64,000 nucleotides of DNA from Pectinophora gossypiella (lineage: Eukaryota > Arthropoda > Insecta > Lepidoptera > Gelechiidae), in the NCBI RefSeq assembly GCF_024362695.1, contig NC_065421.1:12958598-13022597 (forward strand), read 5' to 3'. Under the pieces are notes generated by a model. That model did no database searches. It had not been told where the DNA came from and was given only the letters and a program-made list of their open reading frames with translations. The translations under genes were made by a program, and so were the position numbers. Every line of letters begins with the position of its first letter. The first letter of the stretch is position 1. Below are positions 43,188-54,300 of this stretch, piece after piece.

Positions 43188-43734
43188 AATCATGCGCATG
43201 TCGTCGCCTTAGAGTGTAAAAAAACACGCAAGCGCCTTTTACAAAAATCACATACAGATGTCCATCCGTTGAGATTTTTTGTAAAATTATTAAGTGAAAG
43301 TTTCCAATCATGTTATTGTCTTTTTTTTGTGTGTAGCGTCCTTTTCTAATAAACTATTTCTATTCTGTTCTATTCTAATCCAATCCATTCCATTCTATTT
43401 TATTCCATTCCAATAGCAATGTTGTGTATAATCATATACCTACTTACTTATATATTTTTCATAGAAAAGTACCAATGTAGTGCCGTTCCCGAAAAATTTC
43501 CCACTTTTGGAACAAACCTTCAGTAAAAAACGCGCAAAAGTTATGTAAAAAATGCTTTATATAAAATAAATTAAATTATCACCTAGCTTTTAGGCAGATG
43601 GGATCACAGTACAAGAGAGAAAAATTTGAAAAAAAAAAAAAGCAGCCAGTGTATTTTCTATTATACTAAAGAGATTTTACAATAGATACATACCACGTTA
43701 TATACGAAATCAATCAAAACAACTTCGATACACT

Positions 43735-43810
43735 TATTTACTAACGTCATAAGTAGGTATTTAACTTCGAAATTTTCTGAGGGAGCTGTTGGAAGAAATA
43801 AATTATAATA
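43735..43810 (+). mobile_element. CR1-derived fragment, left of the 5.7-kb insert
   Basis: 'acttcgatacacttattt', 'actaacgtcataagtagg', 'attttctgagggagctgttg' match 60390-60475, inside a deleted CR1-like copy. The homology stops at the inserted block and resumes at 49551. Confidence 0.75.
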
Positions 43811-44157
43811 ATTATGAGATTAAACGAACTTACCTGTAAGTGAAGTTCTATCTCAATTATACGAAGCTCCTTGTTCGAGAGGTTTTAAACAGTGTAGTCT
43901 ACGTCTTATGCTCCAGCATCGTCACAATTTTCAAAGCTCATATCCAAAGCTAAAAAAAAAAGTTAGTTTCCCGCTTCCTGAACGCAGCTGTCAACTAATG
44001 TCATTATGTTTAAAGCATGTTTCATGGACAACTCCATCACCTGTGGAAGCTTTAGGGCGGGATATTAAAATTGAAGGGAGGGAGTCCTCTCGAACAAGGA
44101 GCTTCGTATAATTGAGATAGAACTTCACTTACAGGTAAGTTCGTTTAATCTCATAAT
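43811..44157. repeat. Fold-back unit with perfect 72-bp arms
   Basis: 43811-43882 is the exact reverse complement of 44086-44157 (attatgagattaaacgaac start, cgagagg inner end). The loop is about 203 bp. Identical arms suggest recent origin or gene conversion. Confidence 0.9.
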
Positions 44158-44963
44158 TATACTCGCTCCTTGTTCGAGAGGTTTTAAACAGTGTAGATGT
44201 TCAAAGTTTAGTTGGGAATGAAACATTTAAATTGAAACGAGTACCAATAATATGATTATTCATTAGTGAATAAAGTACATTGTTATCACGAAAGCTAATT
44301 AAGCTGCCCATGACTTTAATCCCAATAAAGGCAGTGAGAGGCACAGCCGTCGCCTGATAAACTCAGCGCGGCGTTCCACCAAACGTTTTGATATTATCAT
44401 GTAAAAAACAATAAGAATAATAACTGTTCGCTAAACAAGTTTCACCAGTTCTCAAGAATGGAATCGATATTATGTATGTTATATAATATATGGTTATACT
44501 ATACTGTACTAGAATAGATACATAGTTCTAAATAATTAAGTTGAAGTTGAGCAAGTACATTAAATACCTATTTCACATTACTATCAATTTCACAACAAAA
44601 GAACTACACAAGAACAAATTTCTGAATGAGCTCAACATCAAGATTGGCTATAAGAGCCTCACAGGGACCTCACCATAGAGCACATTTCCGAAGCTCTTGA
44701 ACAACAACGATAGTTATAGTCGAAAGGACTGTGAGACTTCATCATATAGTATAACACTCATTTTTCATTGGCATACCAAGGGCTACAATAATTATCAAAG
44801 TTACACATTATTTGTTTACATACATAAAAGAAGAAGAAATACATAAAGAAGAACGGGTAATGACGAGGGCACCCAGACACAAGATTGATTGTAACATCCT
44901 GTGCTAAGTTGGCAATTGTTGTCGACATTGAGTAGTTAAATGAATCCTAAGACAACATGTCAA

Positions 44964-45189
44964 ATTGATTAGAGAAAATACAAATATAAGTGCAAGTAAG
45001 AATTTCGATACATTTATTCAAATGACCTTTTTCATTAAAATATTCAGAACCACTGAACTAAACTTTCCTCTTTATTATAAGATATTGTTAAATGAGGCTG
45101 AAAGTATAAAGAGAGGAAGTGCATTTACATTATGTACTTGTGTGATAATTATCTTCGTAATAATTAAGATTTTGTTTTTATTAAAATAG
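44964..45189 (+). other. Short open frame with C-terminal hydrophobic stretch
   Basis: About 74 codons ending in a membrane-like segment (FTLCTCVIIIFVIIKILFLL). No ATG at the start and no family recognised. Possibly chance in AT-rich DNA. Confidence 0.15.
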
Positions 45190-46289
45190 ATTACCTGAGC
45201 CCAAGTTATTGTGTATTACCTAATATCGACCATATGGGCTTGGTAATAATATTTAGTATATTTCTTTTATGTGGTAATAATAAATATAACTTGTTGTGGA
45301 TTTTTTTCCTATTCCTCTATGCAACCTTTCACCCACCAATCAGATGATAGAACAACGTACACACAACACATTAACACACGTAACATTGTTTACGCAGCTA
45401 TCTCTTTAGTGTAATAATTATTGAATTTGCTTTTAGGACAGTAATAGTGACGTCCTATTATTTACTGGAAAAAATAAATAAATGAATAAAACATATTTTA
45501 CCCTTAGGTGTGCAGTTACATATAAGGATAACATTGATTTATTAATTATCGGTCGTGTAGGTATATTATCATCGTTCGTAAAAATCATCCTTTCCTTTAA
45601 CCTAACTTAACATGATCCTGTTGTTTGCACAGGGATTCACTTCTCGTACCCATCCTGAAGATTTAATATGTCAGGTTATTTAGTGAAGGGACCTGCCTGA
45701 TTTACGTTACAACACTAACCGAAAAATAAGATAAACATATATTTATCATGAAAATATTATTGTTACTTCTCCACTGCAGTTTGGTTCCGATTGATTAAGT
45801 GGAGGGACATTATTGTTGTAATTTTTATATTAATTGTAAACTGTGTTTTGGGCTGATCAGCAACAACATAATAAATCTACAACAACATAATTTAGAGAAA
45901 ACGCTAATGGTGATGTAAGTTATATGTTACTAATGAACTATTTTTCCTTCCTTTTCACCTATGAGTTAATAATAAAAAGGGCAACTATTCTATCTAACCG
46001 AACTAGGTATCAATATTTTACAATTTCGAATGTAATACTTGAAGGAAATTTTCATTGAAGTTATAATATTATCAGGTAGGTACCCCAATTTATACTGAGA
46101 TTAGTATTGTTATTCCTGATTAACAAAGACAGGATTTGAATCCCATGTCTTAATGATAATGCTAAAACTTTTAGTGATAGACATTCGGAATTAATTTTAC
46201 CAGAATTTTGAAAAATATATTTGCTTGTGCAAATTTTCCCATTATAACTTTATAGGGAATTCTTCCTCCTCATGAGGTACTATTCTTAA

Positions 46290-46530
46290 ACGGCCTTGCT
46301 GCCTGGGCCACTGTTGATACTAATGGCTGTGAGACTGCTAATACATCTGGTTGTAGCTCTGCTACTACTGCTGGCTGTAGGGCTGCTGGTACTGCTGGTT
46401 ATAGCACTGCTGATCATGACTGGTTGCATCACTGCTTTTATTGCTGGCTGTGGGGCGGCCTGCTGATACTGTTCCTTGTGGGCTTTCTGTTCATGCTGTT
46501 GGCTGTGGGGCTGCCTGCTGATACTGTTGT
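46290..46530 (-). pseudogene. Glutamine-rich degenerate repeat
   Basis: The minus strand is a run of imperfect CAG-containing units. One frame reads segments like HDQQCYNQQYQQPYSQQ but has several stops, and the phase shifts within the block. It could be a decayed Q/Y-rich coding region or simply a CAG-type minisatellite. Confidence 0.35.
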
Positions 46531-46904
46531 CTCTGTTCCAAAGATCCTGTTGCTATCTCGTTTACTCACTCTTCGGGCAATGTTATTCATTATTATTTAT
46601 GTGCTATTTGAATTTTATGATGTTGGTTGAAAGAATTTAATAGCAGTATTCTCTAACCATGTCTTGTGTACAGTTATCTCTTTTGAAAGTAATCTCTGAC
46701 ATTACATACTTTGATTTCTAGCACAGTTGAGGTTGATTAATAGAACAGAGGCTTTTAGGTTTTGAATTGTCGGTTATTTCTTCAGAATTTGTACTCTCAT
46801 TATTTTATAATAATCAATTTGACATAATAGTCTATTGTTTCTCAGCATTAGTCTAATCTTGAGTTTCAACATGGGTAGGTAAGCCCCGACAATTCAATGG
46901 TTTA

Positions 46905-48140
46905 TCTTCGATTCCTCAAGTGACAAACCAAACATGGAAATAAAAGTATAAAAAATAGTTGGTCTATGTTCTAGCTATCTACTAGCGTTTAGCAAAAGGC
47001 GATACTTGTAGTGGTAGCTTTATGTTATTTGAGTTGATACCATCAAGTCCATTGTCTATCCTCTAAGTGATAGCTCTAGGTATGGAAATGAGAAATAGGT
47101 ATATAGCGCTTGCTAATGCCGACCATAATCGTGGTAGCTCTTATATTAATAGGGTTCATACCATAAAGTCCATTGTCTATCCTCTAAGTGATAGCTCTAA
47201 GTATGGAAATGAGAAATAGGTATATAGCGCTTGCCAATGCCGACCATAATCGTGGTAGCTCTTATGTTAATATGGTTCATACCATCAAGTCCATTGTCTA
47301 TCCTCTAAGTGATAGCTCTAAGTATGGAAATGAGAAATAGGTATGTTAGCGCTTGTCAATGGCGACTTTCTTAGTGGTAGCTCTTACATTCATTGTGTTG
47401 ATACCTTCAAGTCCATTGTCTATCCTCTAAGTGATAGCTCTAGGCATGGAAATGATGAATAGGTATATTAGCGCTTGGCAATGGCGACCTTCCTGGTGGT
47501 AGATCTTTTGTTAATTAGGTTGATACCATCAAGTCCATTGTCTATCCTCTAAGTGATAGCTCTAAGTATGGAAATGAGAAATAGGTATGTTAGCGCTTGT
47601 CAGTGGCGACCTTCCTAGTGGTAGCTCTTATGTTCATTGCATTGATACCTTCAAGTCTATTGTCTATCCTCTAAGTGATAGCTCTAGGTATGGAAATGAG
47701 AAATAGATATGTTAGCGCTTGTCAATGGCGACTTTCTTAGTGGTAGCTCTTACATTCATTGCATTGATACCTTCAAGTCTATTGTCTATCCTCTAAGTGA
47801 TAGCTCTAGGTATGGAAATGACAAATAGGTATATTATCGCTTATCAATGGCGACCTTCCTAATGGTAGCTCTTATGTGCATTGTGCCTTTAAGTCCATTG
47901 TCTATCCTCTAAGTGATAGCTCTAGGTATGGAAATGTAAAATAGGTATATTAGCGCTTAGCAATGGTCTTAGTGGTTGATTTTTATGTTAATAGGGTTGA
48001 TACATCGAGTCCATTGTCTATCCTCTATTGTGATAGCTCTAAAGGGAAACAAATAGTCTGTCTATTCTCTAGTCAGACAGTTCACTACTAGTGCTTAACT
48101 AGGTGACTCTCCAAGTGGTGTTCTCTTGTTGGTTAGGTTG
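46905..48140. repeat. Satellite array, about 122-bp unit, nine clear copies
   Basis: The core 'tctatcctctaagtgatag' starts at 47055, 47176, 47297, 47419, 47541, 47663, 47785, 47901 and 48017 (last copy slightly altered), giving spacings of 121-122 and finally 116 bp. Each unit also has 'ggaaatgagaaatagg', 'ttagcgcttg' and 'gtggtagctctta'. The core can form a small stem (CTATC/GATAG). Outer copies at about 46905 and 48060 are diverged, as in arrays maintained by unequal exchange. Confidence 0.92.
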
Positions 48141-48172
48141 GTACCAATAATCATCACCCATACGTTGGAAGC

Positions 48173-48418
48173 TTGAATTATAATAAGATTAGAGTAATTT
48201 GGAAGAAATTGCTTACTATAATAAGGCTATCTTTTGCCTGTACTCTCTTAACACTCTTTCTGTTTTTATTGTTAGGGTATATTATCATCATCTTATATTG
48301 TAAGTATCATTCGGAGAAGATAACATTATTAACACCACTTAACAGAGACTGTGAGAAGGGATTATGTACTGTTATAATATATATAATATCATTTTTAAGT
48401 ATGGTTATCTTGTAGTAA
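48173..48418 (+). other. Hydrophobic open frame in the inserted block
   Basis: About 80 codons with two membrane-like stretches (LSFACTLLTLFLFLLLGYII and CTVIIYIISFLSMVIL) separated by a polar, Cys-containing loop. No ATG precedes the first stretch. An acceptor-like 'ctcttgttggttag' lies about 40 bp upstream, so it could only be expressed as an exon. Confidence 0.25.
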
Positions 48419-49550
48419 ACCAATTATAATCCTCTAAATGTTTTAAGTGTTATCTTGAATAAGTTATGTATCTTGTCTACCAATGGTGTAGATGACCTCT
48501 GTGATATTGAGTACTACTGTGTCATAGGTACTTCTTGATGAACAGGGTAAACATGAAGTGCTTCTGTCATCTAATTATCTGAACTTGTCAAATTATTTCC
48601 GAGTTAATTATTTACTTTTCTATGCCATTCTGCGGTTATATTTCACTGGTTCTCTTTGTTTTATAAAAAAACTGCTCATTTCATTCGCTGATAGTAAGTT
48701 ATCAACCGCAACATAAGCCAAGAACACAATTACAAAAAGAAACAAAAATTTTTTTTTTTTTTTTTGACAGATGAAAATAAAAACGCGGCAATCAGGGACT
48801 GAAGACAAGGCTTAGGCCTATTTTGATCGTGATTTTCGAATATTAAATTACTAAAGTCAAGACTGTATAGTCCTGAGATCTTTGCCTGCCTTATATAAGG
48901 CGAATTTAAACAACATCAACATCGGAATAAAGTATAACTTTTAAATCACTGTTATAACACGAACACGATACAATTTTAATATTATTATTATTTCTGTTAA
49001 TAAAACTAGTTACTTTTATTAGTAATAAGAACCAACTTAAGTTACTTCTTCGAATGTTAGGATTATAAAATTATAACCTCAAAAAAAAGTAATTTGTTTT
49101 CGACAATAAAAGGAATTAAATTGAATTGATCATAATTATATCTTCTCTTGTTTTAGTAGATGGATAATGTTAAGACTTACCAGTATAATCCACGTTTTGT
49201 TTTATCAAAAAGAACTTACGCTCGTCGTCATCCACATTTTTTCTTTGGTACTGTTTCTAGCTTTTTTAGAGAAAAAAGCACTTGATTATGTAAGTAACAG
49301 ATTTTTCGCACTATACCAATCATGTTTTTGTATTAAATATTAGTTTTCAATTAGTTTATTTACGGAGGCGAAGTGACGCGCCGGTGCACAAAAACCGTAA
49401 TGACATTAGTTGACAGCTGCGTTCAGGAAGCGGGAAACTAACTTTTTTTTTTAGCTTTGGATATGAGCTTTGAAAATTGTGACGATGCTGGAGCATAAGA
49501 CGTAGACTACACTGTTTAAAACCTCTCGAACAAGGAGCGAGTATAATACG

Positions 49551-49977
49551 AAAAATGTATCTCTCCTTCCGAGAAACTGTGAAAGGCATACTTACAAATA
49601 AGGAATGCTTAAAAAAGGAATAAAAATAATATAAACTGGGGTTTTGTATACGTTTTAACATTAAATATCAGATAATATTTTGAAATGGTCAGCAAATAAA
49701 TTCGAAGCTGATGTGATGCTTACTTTATGCAAAAAAACCTATTATAAGATTAATGATTACCTAAATAATAAAAATGCCTGGTATTAAATGTGTTCCTTTA
49801 GTCATTAAATAACTTATAATGTATAATTTAAAAGATGTGTTGCTGTTGCAGTTTCTTGACATTTCTTCTCCTTCGCCATAACACCTTGAGAAATGACGTA
49901 GATTCAAAAATGTTAAATTCACCTTCAACAAGTTTATCCATGATAATTACGTTGAATAAATTATTCTGATTTCGGTT
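49551..49977 (+). mobile_element. CR1-derived 3' part, right of the 5.7-kb insert
   Basis: 'atgtatctctccttccgag', 'gttttgtatacgttttaaca', 'aaatgcctggtattaaatg', 'gttgaataaattattctg' match 60530-60940, including the same internal deletion. Confidence 0.85.
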
Positions 49978-50252
49978 TTATCCGTTTGTATATAAATGTA
50001 TCTAACTCTCTACAGCAAACTTAAGAATAATAATAATTTATTTCAGTAAAAAAATTAGTCTGACTACACAATGAAAACAGTTTGTGATGCCTAAACTATG
50101 TAAGTGACTCTTCCTGTAACCTAGGCACAACTATATTAAATGTAGTCGAAATATAATTATATATTTCATACACAAGGTTACATAAATATATAAGAAGCAA
50201 TATTATATTACACCTACTGTAATATTAACACATATTAGTAGTCATGCAATAT

Positions 50253-50388
50253 CATGTACCCACTTTAGAACCCTGTCGCACTACCAAATTTGACATTTAA
50301 TGAGACTTACGGTTTAATTTGTCAAAAATGTTAACGTGACATGGTTTCAATGTGTATACATATTAGTACTCGTGACCGTACATGTAAA
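50253..50388 (+). repeat. Unclassified repeat, second copy
   Basis: Counterpart of 8268-8395. Confidence 0.6.
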
Positions 50389-50784
50389 TTCCAAAGTATG
50401 AGCGCTTTCTAGGTAATTGTCTTAACTTTTTTGAGCAATATCCTCTGTTGGTTTTTGCGACATGCCCGAAAAGATAAGAAAATAAATATTAAATTTAAAA
50501 AAATGCTACCTTTTCTAATTCATTTGAACAACCAATTAATTATCTCGAAAAACTCTGAATGGGGGTACGGTCGTTTCATGGTCCGTTACAATCATTTAAA
50601 GTAGACGGTTACCAACAAAACGTCTCCTCTACTAATGAAATGGTATAATAAAATTATACTACCCTCAAAAGTCGATAGCGGAGCCGTCAGAGATTAAAAT
50701 TAGAAGTATAAAACCCTCGATTTTCCGGGTACCTATTTCTCAGCCTTATTTTTGACATAGAATAAGAATGATATAAATTACATA

Positions 50785-50920
50785 TAGGCTGGTTTTTCGC
50801 TTCGCGGGTTCGAAGGTCAGATAGGCAGTCGCTTCTGTAAAAAACCGGATCTATCAAATCTTTAGGTTAGGTAAGTAGACCCTGTAAAAAACGGGATAAT
50901 GCTAGGGAGATGATGATATA
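50785..50920 (-). repeat. Interspersed repeat C, minus strand
   Basis: 'aggctggtttttcgcttcg', 'atctttaggttaggtaag', 'aacgggataatgctaggg'. Confidence 0.65.
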
Positions 50921-51584
50921 TTACTATAGAATGGTAACACTCCGTCCCACGTCATTTCTTATCGGGGCCGAGCTAGAATTCAAATTCAAAAATATCTTTA
51001 TTCCTACGTAACATAGTTAAACTACTGCAGCTTCTTGTAACAAAAAACGAATAGCCAGGTGGAAGAAATAGGCAGTTTTGTACCACCATTAAGCTATATA
51101 TTTTGATGTATTTCTTTTTGCTTTCTTTTCATTAGTAAATTTAAAAAAATGTATACAGTATTAGTTAAAAAATCCCAGAGATCATGGTTATGACAAACAG
51201 ACTTATACCGCGAATTGCCATCCGCGATAACCCCTATGCACATTCTAGTTAATAAATCATTAACTCAATTGATAACTTGTCTCAGTAAGCGGTAATAACA
51301 TGATGTATACTAAGAATGCTTATATGCGCAGGATTTCATACACAAACATCCGGATTGATAAACAACATGCTTATAAAAACAATCGTATTAAAGTAGACAG
51401 AACCACGAGTCGTAAAAGCAAAAGTTTCTAGTAAACCAAATTCAAACAACTGCAGTTGGTTTTATAATTTACTTCTTTGTTTATTTAATATTGACACAAA
51501 TATAAAAATATAAATTATTCTTGCATATAAAGCGTAGTGTACCTTGGTAGTGAAAGCCAAAGTACCTATTTTATTCAAAAGTCT

Positions 51585-51780
51585 GATCACCTGATTGTCC
51601 GAAAGTAAGATGATCCGTGCTTCAGAGGGCACATTACCGTTGGTCTCGGTTACTACTTACTAATGTAATTTAGTAGTCGTTACATGAGCCATGTTAGGGG
51701 CCTTAGGCGGCTCAATAGTAACCCCGACACCAGGGTTGATGGGATTGGTAATCCACCTCACAACCCACACGACAAAAGAA
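51585..51780 (+). mobile_element. SINE-P, 5'-truncated, type-2 tail
   Basis: 'cacctgattgtccgaaag', 'gtaagatgatccgtgcttc', 'ggcggctcaatagtaacc', 'cctcacaacccacacgac'. Type-U retroposon tails follow at 51830 and 51890-52000. Confidence 0.8.
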
Positions 51781-52178
51781 GTTATTCACGAAAATCGAAG
51801 TACAGTCGAGTTTTGTTTTTTCCTGTTTGTGCAATAAAGTATTTGTTATGTTATGTTACACCTATAAGTAATAACTTTTGCTAGAAAGAGTTACACTGGC
51901 GTTTGCTACGAAGAGATTGCTATTTAGCAATAAGGCCGCTTATTGTACTCTTTCTATTTCTCTTTTGTTTTGTAGTTTGTGCAATAAAGTATTCGTTATA
52001 TTATGATAGTAATGATGAAGGTGATTATTTAAGCCAGCAATAGTTCAACTACATTGTATAGAAAGAAAAGACGAGAAAAGAAAAGAGAGAAGAAGAAATA
52101 TGTTATTATTGCGAAAAGCAGAACCACTATCATGAGGGAATAATGCAAAGGAGAGAGAGAAAGAATACAGAGCAAAGG

Positions 52179-52736
52179 TCAACAGTACATATAAGGTATA
52201 TCGTCCATGATAACACAGTTATATCTATCGGAATCAGGTGCTGAAACAGCCACTGGTAATCTTCTTCCGTCGTCTTCCCTCGTCGCTATCCACATTTTAT
52301 AGTCACCATGTCTCACAAAGTTCAATTGCCCAAACACACAAGACGGGAACAATATCTGATCTCCGTGCGTCTCTCTATGAATGATAGTGAATCTCACGTC
52401 GTAGTTAGCAGGGAATACCACTTTTAACTCGAATTTCGTTTCGTCAAGAATAGAAATGTCAAGTTTGTGAAGACATTTCAGCTTCCAGTAAGCAATATCT
52501 TCATTATAAACTGGTGTCACTTTCAGTTTTGATGAAGGGCAGAAAACACCTTCCGTATATATAGATTTCACGTGCGCCATTTTCCATTCTCCTATAAGAT
52601 CTTCTGTCCTTTCAATTTTGGTAGTAAAGTCCTCAGCTTCAAGACATATTTTTGAACTCCCTTTGATTACACTGATGTTTAATATAAATAGCAAAGAGCC
52701 AAATAATAAACTGCGTAATGAGTACTTGGAAATCAT
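52179..52736 (-). CDS. Secreted six-cysteine lipocalin-like protein, divergent (copy F)
   Basis: 185 residues from ATG 52736; the frame is open eight codons further upstream but without ATG. A hydrophobic signal region spans about 8-25 (SLLFGSLLFILNISVI context). Cysteines are at 31, 66, 88, 133, 174 and 185 (last residue), the same order and similar spacing as copies D and E; GEW at 49-51; GDYKMW at 144-149 matches the YKLW segment of A and B. Otherwise similarity to the other five is low, so family membership rests on this cysteine/aromatic framework and single-exon structure. No TATA box or nearby poly-A signal was found. Confidence 0.77.
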   Translation of the reverse strand: MISKYSLRSLLFGSLLFILNISVIKGSSKICLEAEDFTTKIERTEDLIGEWKMAHVKSIYTEGVFCPSSKLKVTPVYNEDIAYWKLKCLHKLDISILDETKFELKVVFPANYDVRFTIIHRETHGDQILFPSCVFGQLNFVRHGDYKMWIATREDDGRRLPVAVSAPDSDRYNCVIMDDIPYMYC

Positions 52737-53177
52737 CGTGTTGTGATGACTGGACTGCAAATAACCGGATAGTGTTATGTTTTAAGTAAGAGGGAGATAA
52801 GCGTAGTAAAGGTAAGTGGCCAGTAAACATCGTCTAATTTATGGTATTCAAGTCAATTTTAAGCTGAAATTTAAAAAACCCTCTGGCCAATAACCCGACA
52901 AAATTAAGTTAACAGCACATGTCGAATGGGTTTCATATTAGCGAGATGCCTCTTTGATTCACTCGAGTTATTCTTCATTTACTCGTTCATTTCAAAATTA
53001 ACAGCTGTCAATCATCCGCCCCTTTAATCTTCTGAGGATAAGAAAAAAACAAGTGAAACTTAGGGTTTAATTCTGTTAGTTGTCAAATGACCATCATATT
53101 ACCGCGTATGTAAATTATAGGCGTCGCCAACAAAAATACCAAAATATAACTGCAAGTTATCCCTTTGACTTTTATAC
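52737..53177. other. Upstream region of copy F, no gene seen
   Basis: No TATA box at the usual distance; no repeat matching the window's families. Confidence 0.4.
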
Positions 53178-53300
53178 AGGGTTTTAGTGTCACCGTACCT
53201 TAATACTGAGGGGGATGATTCAACTCATGATTCCGAGTTAATACCAAGTGGATTTTTTCGTAAAATTCATGATTTTTTGAGTTTTTTTTTTCAGCTCTAT
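53178..53300 (+). mobile_element. MITE-A left half
   Basis: 'tacagggttttagtgtcac', 'gagggggatgattcaac', 'ttaataccaagtgga', then decay. Confidence 0.7.
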
Positions 53301-53744
53301 AGTACTGACTAATGACACAACGGTTGGTGAGGCCGGTCATCGACCTAATAAGTTACACAGAAACAAGATAATTAAGAAACAGGATAATGACTAAAACAAA
53401 TATACGTTTACGAAAGTAAGTTAAAAGTCGGCTTACCCTGTTGTTTATAAACAAGTTATACTTAAAGTCATTACTGTTTGACCCGATTAAGATAATTTGT
53501 TTACAAGATTTATCGATAATAAAGAATTTATAGTTATGTAAGATTTAATATCGTGGCTGACTTTGCTAACTAACGTATTTGTAATTTTTTCTAAAGTGAT
53601 TTGTGTCTTACTGACAATTGCAAAAGGTGCAAATCAGTTTCGCCAAAAATTGCAGATAAGTCAGTTCGTGACATCAACGATGATATATGAAACTTGTATA
53701 CTGAAACAGAAAAACAGAGAGAGACTCGAAGCCTTTGAAATGTG

Positions 53745-54090
53745 GTATTAGGGCAGGATGGAAAGAATAAGTTGGACAAAAAGGGTGACTAATGAAGAAG
53801 TGCTAGAAAGAGTAATGGAAAGGAGACGAATATTGAGAGTTATTAAGGACAGAAGAGGCAGGATGATTGGACACTTAATAAGACACGACGAATTTATTAT
53901 AAACGTCGTAGCAGGGAACATAGAAGAAAAGAGAGGAAGGGGAAGACTAAGACAAGCAGACATGGAATAAATTAAAGAGAAGGCAAACGTCGTGTCTTAT
54001 AAGGAAGTCTAAGAATTGGCCCTTGATAGACAAGAATGGAGAATACTACACCAACAAGAGCGTGGCTCTTAAATTGATGATGAAAATGTG
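53745..54090 (+). mobile_element. RTE-1 LINE 3' end, best copy
   Basis: Coding remnant with segments MERISWTKRVTNEEVLERV, RRGRMIGHLIRHDEFI, EEKRGRGRLRQADME, then a stop and IKEKANVVSYKEV, LALDRQEWRILHQQERGS. The order RISWTD-like, WxGHxxRHD-like, GRGRPR, DRxxWR is the known C-terminus of RTE-clade LINEs. Two internal stops, so non-functional. It explains about a dozen shorter tails in the window. Confidence 0.85.
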
Positions 54091-54119
54091 ATACACTGTA
54101 TATTCCTAAGTAACATTGA

Positions 54120-54300
54120 TTCTGCTATGACAGAATGTAATGTCTGGTGTTGTAATTGTAGGTTTAGTATGATCTACTCTGAACTGGTGTATATGAAACG
54201 ATTGATAAAGGTGGAAGAAGCAAGAGAAGAGGGTCAGGATCGAAGCAAATGGAATTCCGTAGTCTGCTTACCCCGAAAATAGGGTGTGAGTTAGTGTATG
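54120..54300 (+). mobile_element. RTE-2 LINE 3' end
   Basis: 'gatctactctgaactggtg', 'atgaaacgattgataaagg', 'gtcaggatcgaagcaaatgg', 'ggtgtgagttagtgtatg'. Confidence 0.75.

Larger units (their letters stand above)
43811..49550. mobile_element. 5.7-kb inserted block with inverted ends
   Basis: The block separates two halves of a CR1-derived copy (left to 43810, right from 49551). Both halves are recognisable because 60378-60940 holds the same deleted LINE derivative without the block. The ends carry an identical 141-bp sequence in inverted orientation (43866-44006 plus, 49398-49538 minus), with 'tataata' next to both junctions. The inside is AT-rich and nearly free of the SINEs that fill the rest of the window. 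It holds a fold-back unit, a Q-codon-rich segment, a 122-bp satellite and a hydrophobic open frame. No transposase is seen, so it would be non-autonomous or of an unknown type. Confidence 0.65.

Noticed and set aside
46424..46630. Hydrophobic plus-strand frame
   Set aside because: It is the antisense of a CAG-type repeat (leucine-rich by composition) and has no conserved features.
46905..48140. CRISPR-like spaced repeats
   Set aside because: Units of 122 bp repeat along their whole length without unique spacers, and the genome is eukaryotic. It is a satellite.
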